Of a DNA stretch of 64,000 nt, positions 31,923 through 40,746 are shown piece by piece. The stretch spans positions 496,001 through 560,000 of the forward strand of contig CAYUSP010000002.1 in the NCBI GenBank assembly GCA_964447405.1, read 5' to 3'. This stretch comes from JALNZF01 sp964447405 (GTDB taxonomy: Bacteria > Nitrospirota > UBA9217). A program made the position numbers and the translations under genes. The notes below the pieces were generated by a model, which made no database searches, was not told where the DNA came from, and saw only the letters and a list, made by a program, of their open reading frames with translations. Within the stretch, counting starts at the first letter, position 1. Each line of letters begins with the position of its first letter.

Positions 31923-34325
31923 TTACACGTCCAGGTTTCTAACTTCCAGCGCATGCCGCTGAATAAAGGCCCGCCGCGGCTCTACCTGGTCTCCCATGAG
32001 AATGGTGAAAATCTCATCGGCCTTGACCGTGTCTTCGATCGTAACCTGAAGGAACGTCCGCTTCTCCGGGTCCATCGTCGTTTTCCAGAGCTGTTCCGGG
32101 TTCATCTCGCCCAGACCTTTATACCGCTGGATCGCGAGGCCCTTTTTGCCAAGCTCAAGCACGTAGTAAACGAGCTTGCCAGTGTCAATAAAACTTTTCG
32201 CTTCGCCTTTCTCACGCACCTGATAGGTCGGTCCGTCGAGCCCGAGCAGCGCGGGTGAAAGGCTCTGGAGCTCCCGGAACTCGGGCGTGTTCACAAAATT
32301 CTCATCCAGGATGATGCTCGAATGCGCTGCGTCGTACTTGGAGTCAAACCGGAGCCGTAGTGCCTGGTGTTCCTCGTCCGGCTCTATGGCCCATTCGGTT
32401 TTGGTCTTGGGATGGAACTTTTTGAGATAGTCCTCCACCGCGATTGCCATGCCCCTGAGCTTGTTCTCATCTTTGAGGTTTGCTTTGGTGAACGTTTTGT
32501 CAAGCAGGAGTGACCGCAGCACCATGACATCCAGTCGCTTTCTGCGGTACTTGTCCAGTGTCCGCTCGAACTGCACCAGCTTTTTGAGAGTCGCGGTAAG
32601 GCCCTCGCCGGTGAGCCATCGGTCCTGCTCCGGTGCAAACAGTTCGATATCCTCAGCCGCCAGGTCGAGCAGGAAATCCTCCATGCGCGAATCGTCCTTG
32701 ATGTAGCGCTCGGTCTTGCCCCGTTTCACTTTAAAAAGCGGCGGCTGAGCAATATAGAGATAGCCCCGCTCAATGATCTGTGGCATCTGGCGGTAAAAGA
32801 ACGTGAGAAGCAGGGTGCGAATGTGCGCTCCATCCACGTCTGCGTCGGTCATGATCACGATCCGGTGATACCGGAGCTTGGCGATATTGAACTCTTCCGC
32901 GCCAATGCCAGCTCCGAGAGCGGTGATGAGCACCCGAATCTCATCGCTTGACAGCATCTTGTCGAAGCGCGCCTTCTCGACGTTCAAGATCTTGCCCTTG
33001 AGCGGTAAAATGGCCTGGTTCTTCCGGTCCCGGCCCTGTTTGGCTGAGCCGCCGGCAGAGTCTCCCTCCACGATAAATATCTCTGAAAGTGCAGGGTCTT
33101 TTTCCTGACAATCCGCAAGCTTGCCCGGAAGCGATGTGGAGTCGAGCACGCCCTTGCGCCGCGTGAGTTCCCGGGCCTTTCGCGCAGCCTCTCTCGCCCG
33201 GGCTGCGTTCATGCCTTTTTCAGCTACTTTACGCGCGACCGAGGGATTCTCCTCGAGATAGGACCCGAGGGATTCATTCACCATGGCCTCAACGATGCCC
33301 TTGACCTCGCTGTTCCCAAGCTTGGTCTTGGTCTGGCCTTCGAACTGCGGATTCGACAGCCGCACGCTCACAACGACCGTCAAACCTTCCCGCACATCCT
33401 CACCCGACAGCGCCTCATCACCGCTCTTCAGGAAGCCGCTTGACAGGGCATAGCTGTTTATCGTGCGGGTAAGTGCGGCCTTGAAGCCTACGAGGTGCGC
33501 GCCGCCCTCATGGGTGTTGATATTGTTGGCGAATGAAAATACCTGTTCGATGTAGCTGTCATTATACTGAAAAGCGATCTCTACAAAGATCCCGTCGCGC
33601 TCTTTCGAAAGATGGATGGGCGTCGGATGCAGGGGAGTCTTGTTTTTGTTCAGGTATTCAATAAACGAAACAATGCCACCCTCATAGAAGAAGGTCTGCT
33701 TCTTGCTGGCCCGTTCGTCTGCGATGCTGATCTTGAGGCCGCGATTCAGGAATGCAAGTTCGCGCAAACGCTGCGACAGAATGTCGTAGCTGTATTCCCG
33801 GTCCTCGAAAATCTGAAAATCGGGCTTAAAGGTAACCTTCGTTCCCGTTGCTGTTGTTATTCCGGTAACGGTGAGTGGTGCCTGAGGGGTGCCGCGTTCA
33901 TAGCGCTGCTGAAAAACCTGGCCATTTTGCTTGATCTCGAGTTCGAGCCATTCGGAGAGTGCATTCACGACCGACACCCCGACGCCATGGAGCCCGCCGG
34001 AAACCTTGTAAACATCGCTGTCGAACTTGCCGCCCGCATGGAGCACAGTAAGCGCCACCTCTGCGGCAGAGCGTTTTTGTACGCTGTGCATCTGCGTCGG
34101 GATACCGCGGCCGTCGTCGATCACCGTTACGCTGTTATCAATATGGATGATGACATCGATGTTCTTGCAAAAGCCGGCCATGGCCTCATCCACGCTGTTA
34201 TCAACGACCTCGTAGACAAGGTGATGCAGACCGACGCTCCCGGTGCTGCCGATATACATAGCGGGTCTCTTGCGAACTGCCTCAAGCCCCTCGAGCACCT
34301 TAATGCTGTCTGCGGTATACTCCAT
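31923..34325 (-). CDS. gyrB: DNA gyrase subunit B
   Basis: About 800 residues from ATG 34325 (MEYTADSIKVLEGLEAVRKRPAMY is the family start, shown by its ends), with GAGG 5 bases upstream. GHKL ATPase (DDGRGIPTQMH, GGLHGVGVSVVNALS), Toprim (IVEGDSAGGSAKQGRD) and an insertion of ~170 residues in the TOPRIM region, found in Gram-negative GyrB. A hairpin with a T-run directly before the Shine-Dalgarno may attenuate expression. Confidence 0.96.
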   Translation of the reverse strand: MEYTADSIKVLEGLEAVRKRPAMYIGSTGSVGLHHLVYEVVDNSVDEAMAGFCKNIDVIIHIDNSVTVIDDGRGIPTQMHSVQKRSAAEVALTVLHAGGKFDSDVYKVSGGLHGVGVSVVNALSEWLELEIKQNGQVFQQRYERGTPQAPLTVTGITTATGTKVTFKPDFQIFEDREYSYDILSQRLRELAFLNRGLKISIADERASKKQTFFYEGGIVSFIEYLNKNKTPLHPTPIHLSKERDGIFVEIAFQYNDSYIEQVFSFANNINTHEGGAHLVGFKAALTRTINSYALSSGFLKSGDEALSGEDVREGLTVVVSVRLSNPQFEGQTKTKLGNSEVKGIVEAMVNESLGSYLEENPSVARKVAEKGMNAARAREAARKARELTRRKGVLDSTSLPGKLADCQEKDPALSEIFIVEGDSAGGSAKQGRDRKNQAILPLKGKILNVEKARFDKMLSSDEIRVLITALGAGIGAEEFNIAKLRYHRIVIMTDADVDGAHIRTLLLTFFYRQMPQIIERGYLYIAQPPLFKVKRGKTERYIKDDSRMEDFLLDLAAEDIELFAPEQDRWLTGEGLTATLKKLVQFERTLDKYRRKRLDVMVLRSLLLDKTFTKANLKDENKLRGMAIAVEDYLKKFHPKTKTEWAIEPDEEHQALRLRFDSKYDAAHSSIILDENFVNTPEFRELQSLSPALLGLDGPTYQVREKGEAKSFIDTGKLVYYVLELGKKGLAIQRYKGLGEMNPEQLWKTTMDPEKRTFLQVTIEDTVKADEIFTILMGDQVEPRRAFIQRHALEVRNLDV

Positions 34326-34336
34326 CCGAACCTCAT

Positions 34337-34376
34337 AAAAAAAGGGATTTGTCCGACTGCATGTACGGAAATCCCT
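34337..34376 (-). promoter_or_regulatory. Terminator-like attenuator upstream of gyrB
   Basis: On the minus strand AGGGATTT and AAATCCCT (34369-34376 and 34343-34350) pair, with an inner CCG/CGG, and are followed at once by seven T residues. The gyrB Shine-Dalgarno GAGG (34331-34334) comes three bases later. This is an intrinsic terminator placed between dnaN and gyrB, within the leader. It either insulates gyrB or attenuates read-through. Confidence 0.55.
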
Positions 34377-34484
34377 CGCCCTTGCTGCTGGACTAACGAT
34401 GAACGTCAACGGCTGCCTGTGATCGACCCGCAGTGTGCCCTGTTCCGAACTTCCCGTGCCGCACGAACCCGCACTGCGATTCGT

Positions 34485-35600
34485 TTATACTCTCATGGGC
34501 ATGACCACGCATTTATACTGATCATCACCCTCTTCCGTTATGAGACAGGGACTGAGCGGGTCGTTCAATTCGAGGTTGATCATCTGCCGGTCCATGGCGG
34601 TCAGCACGTCCATCACATAGCGGGAGTTGAATCCGATCGCGATTGATTCGCCCTGATAGGTCACGCCCAGCTCCTCGCTCGCCTCCCCGACCTCCGGATT
34701 ATTGGTCGAAAGAACGAGGCGATCCGTGTCGAGCTGCATCTTTACGGCATTGGTCTTTTCCTTGGACAGGATCGAGACCCGCTTGACTGCATGGGTGAAT
34801 GCATCTTTGGACACGGCAAACTTTTTCGTACTCTTCGCTGGAACCACCTGCAGGTAGTTGGGATAATTGCCATCAATGAGCTTCGATACCATGAAGAGCC
34901 CATCCCGCATAAAAAGCGCATGGTTCTTGCTGAAGCCGACGCGAAGCTCCGCCGTGGGTGAGTCCTCCTCAAGAAGACGGCGGAGCTCCAGCATCGCCTT
35001 CTTGGGCACGATGACGCTTTCTTCCTTGTGCTCGGCGTCCACAATCCTGTCGATCATGGAAAGGCGGTGTCCATCCGTACCAACCATACGCACACTGAGG
35101 CCTCCCTTGACCTTGGTCATATGGATGAACAGGCCATTCAGCACAAACCGGGCATCGTTCTCACCAACTGCGTAGAGCGTCTTTTTGATCATATCGCGAA
35201 ACGTGGCGCCGTCAAAAACGATCATGCCCTCTTCGGCTACGTCCGGCAGCGATGGATATTCCTCCCGGGGAAGACCAACGAGCTTGAATTGTGAACGACC
35301 GCTCTGGATCTTGACAAAATTATTTTCTTCAACCTTGATCTGGATATCTTCGGCGGGCAGCTCTCGAACAATCTCATACATTTTTTTTGCCGATACGGTA
35401 ACAGCGCCGGGTTTTTCCACCTCTGCAGCATATCGTCCTCGCAAACCGATTTCAAGGTCCGTGGCAACGATCTCGATGCCGTTGCTATCGGCAGTCAGAA
35501 GCATATTCGAGAGGATAGGCATGGTGTTCTTTTTTTCCACGACGCCCTGAATTCTTTGCAAACCCTTCAGGATTTCCTCTTTTTTTATTTTCAGTTTCAT
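34485..35600 (-). CDS. dnaN: DNA polymerase III sliding clamp (beta)
   Basis: 371 residues, three repeated clamp domains. Recognisable stretches include the start MKLKIKKEEILKGLQRIQGV, GTDGHRLSM and the C-terminal CLITEEGDDQYKCVVMPMRV. The ring tethers the polymerase to DNA. AGGAGG precedes the ATG. It follows dnaA by 86 bases; recF, often next, is absent here and gyrB comes directly after. Confidence 0.97.
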   Translation of the reverse strand: MKLKIKKEEILKGLQRIQGVVEKKNTMPILSNMLLTADSNGIEIVATDLEIGLRGRYAAEVEKPGAVTVSAKKMYEIVRELPAEDIQIKVEENNFVKIQSGRSQFKLVGLPREEYPSLPDVAEEGMIVFDGATFRDMIKKTLYAVGENDARFVLNGLFIHMTKVKGGLSVRMVGTDGHRLSMIDRIVDAEHKEESVIVPKKAMLELRRLLEEDSPTAELRVGFSKNHALFMRDGLFMVSKLIDGNYPNYLQVVPAKSTKKFAVSKDAFTHAVKRVSILSKEKTNAVKMQLDTDRLVLSTNNPEVGEASEELGVTYQGESIAIGFNSRYVMDVLTAMDRQMINLELNDPLSPCLITEEGDDQYKCVVMPMRV

Positions 35601-35686
35601 CCGGGAAGCCTCCTGTCACGCCGAAGAATAGTATCAGAATCCCCTTTAAATAGCAATAAATAATTATGGCAAATTGTCTATAACTA

Positions 35687-37015
35687 TCAGCGCTTTAACT
35701 GCCTAATTAACGTGTCGATACGGGCTTTCAGTTCTGGATCTTTTTCTTTCTTTTCCTCGATCACTTTGCATGCATGGATGACGGTGCTGTGGTCCTTGCC
35801 GCCGAAGACATGGCCGGTCTCCGGAAACGACGAACCTGCCACGGTCCGGCAAAGATACATCGCAACCTGGCGCGGCAGAATCACTGCTTTTGTGCGGCGT
35901 TTTGATTTGAGGTCAGAGATTTTTACACCGAACGCTTCCGCAACAATTTTTTGCACCAGTTCGTTCGTGATAACTTTATCCCTGCTATCGAGGAGGTACT
36001 TCAATTCATTCTTTGCAAGCTCCTGGGTGATCTCGGTGTTGGTAAGCGAGGAAACAGCGCCGAGCTTCACCAATCCGCCTTCAAGTTCCCGAATATTACT
36101 CTTCATCATCGACGCCAGAAACACAGCGACGTCGTCAGGAAGACGGATATTCCAGAACTCGGCCTTCTTCTTTAAGATCGCGATGCGTGTCTCAAGATCC
36201 GGCAGCTGTATGTCCGATATCAGGCCGCATTCGAACCTGGAGCGCAGCCGCTCCTCGATGTCGGGGATCTCCTTGGGCTGACGGTCGCTGGTAAGAACGA
36301 TCTGTTTTTGCGCTTCATACAGGGTATTGAAGGTGTGAAAAAACTCCTCCTGTGTCCGCTCTTTTCCTGCTATGAACTGGATGTCATCAATAAGCAGAAT
36401 GTCCATATTACGGTATTTCTGGCGGAATTCCTCCATCCGTTGGTGGCTCATTCGATTGATCAGCTCGTTCGTGAACTGTTCTGAAGAAAGATAGGCGACC
36501 TTGGCGCGGGGTGATTTGCTCTGGATATGGTGCCCGATGGCATTCACGAGATGGGTCTTGCCGAGACCAACGCCACTGTAGATAAAGAGGGGATTGTACC
36601 CACGGCCAGGTGCATCTGCTACGGCCTTTGCAGCTGCGTGCGCAAACTGGTTGCTGGGTCCAACTACAAAATTGGCAAACGTGTATTTTTTCTCAAAAAG
36701 GCCTATTTTATCCTCACGACCTTCTTTTTTTTCCTCTTTTATCTGCTTCGACGGCTTCTTCGACTGTTGCGGCTGAACAAAGAAGTCGATATCCACATCC
36801 TCCCGCTTGGTAACTTCTTTTATCACATCCGTCAGGGTTCCCCAGTGATGTTCTTTGATCCAGTCACGATGGAACTTGCTTGGCACTTCAAGCACCAGCT
36901 TGTTGCCATCTATCGAGAGCAGTTTGGATTGACTGAACCAGGTATCGTAACCCTGCTTGGACATTCGATTTTCGATGAGAAGGAGTATCTCTTCCCAGAC
37001 CCGTTCCTGATCCAT
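35687..37015 (-). CDS. dnaA: Replication initiator DnaA
   Basis: 442 residues from ATG 37015 (MDQERVWEEILLL), GAGG 6 bases upstream. Domain I is followed by a Lys-rich linker, then AAA+ domain III with Walker A YSGVGLGKTH and Walker B LLIDDIQF. Domain IV has RQVAMYLCR and the signature GGKDHSTVIHACK that reads DnaA boxes. DnaA opens oriC; boxes are visible just upstream (37063) and at 39.2-39.4 kb. Confidence 0.97.
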   Translation of the reverse strand: MDQERVWEEILLLIENRMSKQGYDTWFSQSKLLSIDGNKLVLEVPSKFHRDWIKEHHWGTLTDVIKEVTKREDVDIDFFVQPQQSKKPSKQIKEEKKEGREDKIGLFEKKYTFANFVVGPSNQFAHAAAKAVADAPGRGYNPLFIYSGVGLGKTHLVNAIGHHIQSKSPRAKVAYLSSEQFTNELINRMSHQRMEEFRQKYRNMDILLIDDIQFIAGKERTQEEFFHTFNTLYEAQKQIVLTSDRQPKEIPDIEERLRSRFECGLISDIQLPDLETRIAILKKKAEFWNIRLPDDVAVFLASMMKSNIRELEGGLVKLGAVSSLTNTEITQELAKNELKYLLDSRDKVITNELVQKIVAEAFGVKISDLKSKRRTKAVILPRQVAMYLCRTVAGSSFPETGHVFGGKDHSTVIHACKVIEEKKEKDPELKARIDTLIRQLKR

Positions 37016-37062
37016 AAAAAACCTCAAAATCCCTTGAAAAAGGCACTTGGTTACAAACATGC

Positions 37063-37286
37063 TTATCCACAGGTGTGGACAGCGCCTTTTTGTTCAATTT
37101 ATCCTGCGGTTAACTGGCCACGTGGAGGCTAATCGTCCGCTTTTAGAAGCCCTATGTTTGCTTGATTTCGTGCGGTGCGGACTGACCGGTACTAGCATAC
37201 CTTTTGCAGATTCGGCCGGATGCCTGTCATGAGCGTGGCAGACTATACCAGAACATCAGATTTCTGGCAAGGTATTTTTATCCACC
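37063..37286. other. DnaA-box cluster upstream of dnaA (possible oriC part)
   Basis: A perfect DnaA box TTATCCACA (37063-37071) is followed after GG by a degenerate inverted box TGTGGACAG. A further box TTATCCACC (8 of 9) lies at 37278-37286. They fall in the 640-base noncoding stretch between dnaA and tusA. It could serve dnaA autoregulation and form one half of a bipartite origin. No gene is supported in this stretch. Confidence 0.5.
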
Positions 37287-37537
37287 AGATGCACGATCCA
37301 CGCGTGTTTATTTCGCAGAATTCCTCTTCACTCGGGATTGATACGCTGCATTATAAAGAGAAATATCAATAATGGGTATTTGGCCTTTCGGAGAAGAGTC
37401 TGGTTTGACATGCCCACGACAAGCGTCGCTTCCTGCTGCGCATGGATCAGGCGCACATGGCGTAGCAAACATCACATGCCTTGTGTGGGTGAGGTATAAT
37501 GGAAAAATAAGCCAAACGCTGTTAGTTTAATAATTGC

Positions 37538-37565
37538 TTGACTTTGCAACTATCAGTAGTATAAT
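37538..37565 (+). promoter_or_regulatory. Sigma70-type promoter of tusA-dsrE
   Basis: TTGACT (37538-37543) and TATAAT (37560-37565) with a 16-base spacer, giving a start near 37572, about 85 bases before the tusA ATG. Confidence 0.65.
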
Positions 37566-37655
37566 AGTGCTGGCAGTTAAGTGTTGTCAATAATGCGAGA
37601 ATTAAATAAGAAGATTCGCTTCTTCATATAGTTCACAATTCACAGGAGGTTCAAA

Positions 37656-37898
37656 ATGACCGCAGAAATCAAGGTTGACCAGGTACTGGATGCAAAGGGG
37701 ATGAGCTGCCCACTGCCGATTCTTAAGACGAAAAAAGCAGTGGAAGCGCTTGTAAAGGACCAGGTTCTGAAAGTAGAAACTACTGACCCGGGTTCCAGGA
37801 ACGACATGGCTTCGTGGGCGAAAAGAACAGGTAACGAGATTCTCAAGGTCGAGGAGGGTTCTGGAACATTTACCTTCTTCATTAAGAAGTCCGCCTAA
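37656..37898 (+). CDS. tusA: TusA family sulfur carrier
   Basis: 80 residues. The CPxP motif (MSCPLPILKTKKAVEAL) carries the sulfur-accepting Cys on a small alpha/beta fold. TusA-like proteins hand persulfide sulfur to partners in tRNA thiolation or in dissimilatory sulfur metabolism. The adjacent DsrE-like gene, 13 bases downstream, suggests the latter setting. AGGAGG precedes the ATG. Confidence 0.9.
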   Translation: MTAEIKVDQVLDAKGMSCPLPILKTKKAVEALVKDQVLKVETTDPGSRNDMASWAKRTGNEILKVEEGSGTFTFFIKKSA

Positions 37899-37911
37899 TA
37901 GGAGAACTATT

Positions 37912-38385
37912 ATGACAAAAAAGAAAATGACGCTTATCGCATCAAAGGGTTCTCTGGACATGGCCTATCCTCCGCTGATCCTGGCAACGACGGCAGCGGC
38001 CATGGATGTGGACGTAACGATTTTTTTCACCTTCTTCGGTCTTGATATTATTAAAAAAGGCAACGCGGACAGCCTGAAAATATCACCCATCGGCAATCCT
38101 GCGATGCCGATGCCAATGCCCATTCCTACACTTGTTGCATCAATGCCGGGCATGGAAGCATTTGCCACCGCCATGTTGAAGTCGAAGTGCAAAAAGCACG
38201 GGGTTGCCACCATCGGCCAGCTACTCGAGCTCGCTCGGGAGAGCGGCGTCAAATTGATCGCCTGTCAAATGACCATGGATTTGTTTGGATACAAGAAGGA
38301 AGACCTCATAGATGGTATTGAGATTGGCGGCGCTGCAACGTGGCTGGATGAAGCTGCGGATTCTCAGATAAACCTCTTTGTCTGA
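37912..38385 (+). CDS. DsrE/DsrE2-like sulfur-relay protein
   Basis: 157 residues of the DsrE/DsrF/DrsH-like superfamily: KKMTLIASKGSLDMAYPPLILATTAAAM then FFTFFGLDIIKKG (ends of a longer block), a Met/Pro-rich loop (MPMPMPIPT) and IACQMTMDLFGYKKEDLIDG with the conserved Cys. Together with TusA it likely moves sulfane sulfur. A terminator follows 30 bases after the stop. Confidence 0.82.
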   Translation: MTKKKMTLIASKGSLDMAYPPLILATTAAAMDVDVTIFFTFFGLDIIKKGNADSLKISPIGNPAMPMPMPIPTLVASMPGMEAFATAMLKSKCKKHGVATIGQLLELARESGVKLIACQMTMDLFGYKKEDLIDGIEIGGAATWLDEAADSQINLFV

Positions 38386-38415
38386 TCCCACGACTTAACA
38401 CTAAGGAATTTTATG

Positions 38416-38445
38416 AACCGGTTCGCTCTGCGAACCGGTTTTTTT
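38416..38445 (+). terminator. Terminator of tusA-dsrE
   Basis: A perfect 11-bp stem (AACCGGTTCGC with GCGAACCGGTT) with a 3-base loop, followed by seven T residues. Confidence 0.92.
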
Positions 38446-38492
38446 GTTCGTTCTGGACATTTATTACTATTTGTGATAAAAAATTGACTATC

Positions 38493-38834
38493 ATGACAAT
38501 CCCGGAAAACCTCAAGTTCGATGAAAAAGGCCTGATTCCCGCAGTGATTCAAGACCGAAGCTCGGGAGAAGTCCTTATGGTCGCCTATATGAACGCGGCT
38601 TCTCTGCAGAAGACCGTTGACAGCGGCCTTACTTGGTTCTGGAGCCGGTCCCGCCAGAAATTTTGGCAAAAAGGAGAGACATCGGGCAATATTCAGCGCG
38701 TACGGGAAATCCTTTACGACTGCGACCAGGACACTCTTCTCATCAAGGTAGATCAGTCCGGGCCGGCTTGCCATACCGGCGCACGTTCCTGTTTTTTCCG
38801 CACCTTCGCGGATGTTCAAGGAGACCAACCATGA
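38493..38834 (+). CDS. hisI: Phosphoribosyl-AMP cyclohydrolase
   Basis: 113 residues from ATG 38493; a TTG at 38484 is possible. Histidine biosynthesis step 3, opening the purine ring of PR-AMP. Conserved blocks: VAYMNAASLQKT, TWFWSRSRQKFWQKGE, YDCDQDTLLIKVDQ and ACHTGARSCFF, carrying the zinc and magnesium ligands. A stand-alone domain without HisE. It overlaps the HIT gene by 4 bases. Confidence 0.94.
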   Translation: MTIPENLKFDEKGLIPAVIQDRSSGEVLMVAYMNAASLQKTVDSGLTWFWSRSRQKFWQKGETSGNIQRVREILYDCDQDTLLIKVDQSGPACHTGARSCFFRTFADVQGDQP

Positions 38835-39184
38835 CAATGGACCCGAACTGCATCTTCTGCAAGATCGTCCAGAAAAAGATACCCGCGCGGATCATTTATG
38901 AGGACGACTTCGCTCTGGCATTTGAAGACCTGAATCCTCACGCCCCCACTCATCTGCTCATTGTTCCGAAAACACATATTTCCGAGATCCACAACATCAT
39001 TGTTTCAGACCGGGAAACGATCGGCCATCTTTTTTTTGCTGCGAAGACCATCGCCGCGCAAAAAGGACTTGATGCGAATGGATACCGACTGGTCATCAAT
39101 AATGGCGCAGGCGCGGGACAGACGGTTTTTCATGTCCATCTTCACCTTTTGTCCGGACGTAAGTTCTCCTGGCCGCCCGGATGA
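38831..39184 (+). CDS. HIT family protein (histidine triad nucleotide hydrolase)
   Basis: 117 residues. CIFCKIVQKKIPA at the start and the triad HVHLHLL near the end. Family members hydrolyse nucleoside phosphoramidates and related bonds. AAGGAG lies upstream and the ATG overlaps the hisI stop. The hisI-HIT pairing is common in this kind of bacterium. Confidence 0.92.
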   Translation: MTMDPNCIFCKIVQKKIPARIIYEDDFALAFEDLNPHAPTHLLIVPKTHISEIHNIIVSDRETIGHLFFAAKTIAAQKGLDANGYRLVINNGAGAGQTVFHVHLHLLSGRKFSWPPG

Positions 39185-39224
39185 TCCTTGTCAACATTGT
39201 CTTGTGCATGCTCTTCTCATAATC

Positions 39225-39428
39225 TGTGGATATGTTCCGACAGGCATTTTTCAACATGTTTATGCTCTGCATTGCACAAGGCGGCCCTTGCTTTGTAAGA
39301 AAAGAAATCGTCATTAAACTCAACCTCTTTTGCCCGGTTCTCACATATTCACACCCTCTACTACTACTACTGCTGTTTTATTTAATATATAACAATAGTA
39401 TTTAAGTACGGACAGGTCCTCTGGATAA
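39225..39428. other. Probable oriC: DnaA boxes, DnaA-trio and AT-rich unwinding element
   Basis: A DnaA box ATATTCACA (39345-39353, 8 of 9) is followed by CCCT, then CTA x4 and CTG x2 (39358-39375), then the AT-rich run 39376-39408. On the opposite strand the trinucleotides read 3'-GAT-5', matching the DnaA-trio of the basal unwinding system described in Bacillus subtilis. Flanking boxes are TGTGGATAT (39225-39233) and TCTGGATAA (39420-39428). The 330-base gap contains no gene. Leftward dnaA-dnaN-gyrBA and rightward rpmH-rnpA-yidC are consistent with bidirectional replication from here. Confidence 0.7.
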
Positions 39429-39513
39429 CTCTTCAGTAATTCCTGACGAGCGTCAAAGAACCAGCCGTGATCCAGGTTTACATCTTCCAAGAATCGTGGT
39501 ATATATCACCGCC

Positions 39514-40086
39514 ATGAAGAATATCGCAAATTTTCTTTTTGAAGCAGGGATGTTGAAACGTACACCCCGAAGCGGATTCCAATTCCTCGGTACAGGCGCC
39601 GAATCGGTGGCGGAGCATATATTCAGAACGACTTACATCGGCTACGCGCTCGGAAGTCTCGCGGAGGGCGTCAACGTGGACAGGCTGATCAAGATGTGCC
39701 TGTTTCATGATCTTCCGGAGGCGCGGACCGGGGATCTGAATTACGTAAATAAAAAGTATGTGGAGGCGAATGAGAAAAAGGCAATACAGGATCTTGCGCA
39801 GACCGTGCCCTTTGGGAATGAAATTCGCGAACTGCTGCATGAATTTATCGAGGGTAAAACAGACGAGGCCAAACTCGCCCGCGACGCAGACCAGCTGGAA
39901 ATGATCCTGGCGCTCAAGGAGTATAAAGATCTTGGAAACAAATATGCCGATGAGTGGCTTGCCTTTTCCCTCAAACGGCTTCAGACTGATGCAGCGAGGG
40001 AACTGGCGAAAGCGATTTTAGAGACCGATTCATCGCTTTGGTGGTTCAGCGACAAGAGTGACTGGTGGGTCAGCGGCGGCAAGTGA
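39514..40086 (+). CDS. HD-domain phosphohydrolase (HDDC2/YfbR-like)
   Basis: 190 residues from ATG 39514. Metal-binding HD pattern: SVAEHIFRTTYIG, then CLFHDLPEARTGD, and a later RDADQLEMILALKEY. Relatives are 5'-deoxynucleotidases acting on dNMPs. The last 57 bases overlap, tail to tail, the kinase gene on the other strand. Confidence 0.85.
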   Translation: MKNIANFLFEAGMLKRTPRSGFQFLGTGAESVAEHIFRTTYIGYALGSLAEGVNVDRLIKMCLFHDLPEARTGDLNYVNKKYVEANEKKAIQDLAQTVPFGNEIRELLHEFIEGKTDEAKLARDADQLEMILALKEYKDLGNKYADEWLAFSLKRLQTDAARELAKAILETDSSLWWFSDKSDWWVSGGK

Positions 40087-40746
40087 AGTTAAGTGCAGGT
40101 ACGCATCAGCAGGTGTCATCACGTCGCTCACGGGTATCCTGTACACGCGGCATCCCTGTTGTTTGTAATGTTCGATAAGAGGAGCGGTCCGCTCTCGGAA
40201 GACGTCGAGCTTGTTCTCAATCAATGTTTTCGTATCATCACTCCGCTTGGTTCTGTCCCCTCCGGCATTATTCTGAATCCGTCTCATCACCGTATTCGCG
40301 GTACAGTCCAGAACGCACACTGCATGCATGCGGAACAGGTCTGCACTATCGCGGGCCTGGCCGGCATGCCTCGGAAGTCCATTCAGTACAAGCAGTTCCT
40401 TCCAAGAGAATACGACTCGGGAAAGAAAGAGCGCGATGATCTTTTTCGCCAGGACAAAATGTTCGTTCTCCAGCAGCAAACCCTTTTCAAGAACACCGCT
40501 GATGTAATCAAGCTCCTCAGGAGAATATGCAGCAGAGCGGTCGCCGAGGGTTACAATGCCGCGAAGCTCCGATCCGAAGTCCAGATGATGGCATCTTCTT
40601 CCGAAAAGACCGTTCTGCGCAATAGCATCACCAAGCGGGCTCTTGCCCGCGCCCGTAGGGCCGAGAAGCAGGATCGTATCTGCAGGAACCCGGTGGTGTA
40701 TGGGTATGGGATCAGGTGAAACGTTTCGGCGTTTATTTCCTTGCAC
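40030..40746 (-). CDS. Adenylate-kinase-like P-loop NTPase
   Basis: 238 residues. P-loop LLGPTGAGKSPLGDAIA near residue 28, an NMP-binding-like region, VLNGLPRHAGQA in the position of the AK lid-core motif, and IENKLDVFRERTAPLIEHYKQQG as in adenylate kinases. The acidic/Arg signature of true Adk (GFPRT) is altered to NGLPRH, so the substrate may differ. It overlaps the NUDIX gene by 14 bases and is probably translated from the same message. Confidence 0.75.
   Translation of the reverse strand: MQGNKRRNVSPDPIPIHHRVPADTILLLGPTGAGKSPLGDAIAQNGLFGRRCHHLDFGSELRGIVTLGDRSAAYSPEELDYISGVLEKGLLLENEHFVLAKKIIALFLSRVVFSWKELLVLNGLPRHAGQARDSADLFRMHAVCVLDCTANTVMRRIQNNAGGDRTKRSDDTKTLIENKLDVFRERTAPLIEHYKQQGCRVYRIPVSDVMTPADAYLHLTSLAAADPPVTLVAEPPKR

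Noticed and set aside
31806..34400. A recF gene between dnaN and gyrB
   Set aside because: The gap is only about 160 bases and contains a leader hairpin; recF is not in this locus.
33612..34646. Long open frame (344 codons) on the plus strand opposite gyrB
   Set aside because: It is antisense to clearly conserved GyrB codons, spans the gyrB-dnaN gap and shows no family signature; an effect of codon bias in GC-rich genes.
37016..37655. The dnaA-tusA gap as the sole oriC
   Set aside because: It has only one perfect DnaA box and no AT-rich unwinding tract with trinucleotide repeats; the 39.35 kb element fits better, so this is kept as an accessory cluster.
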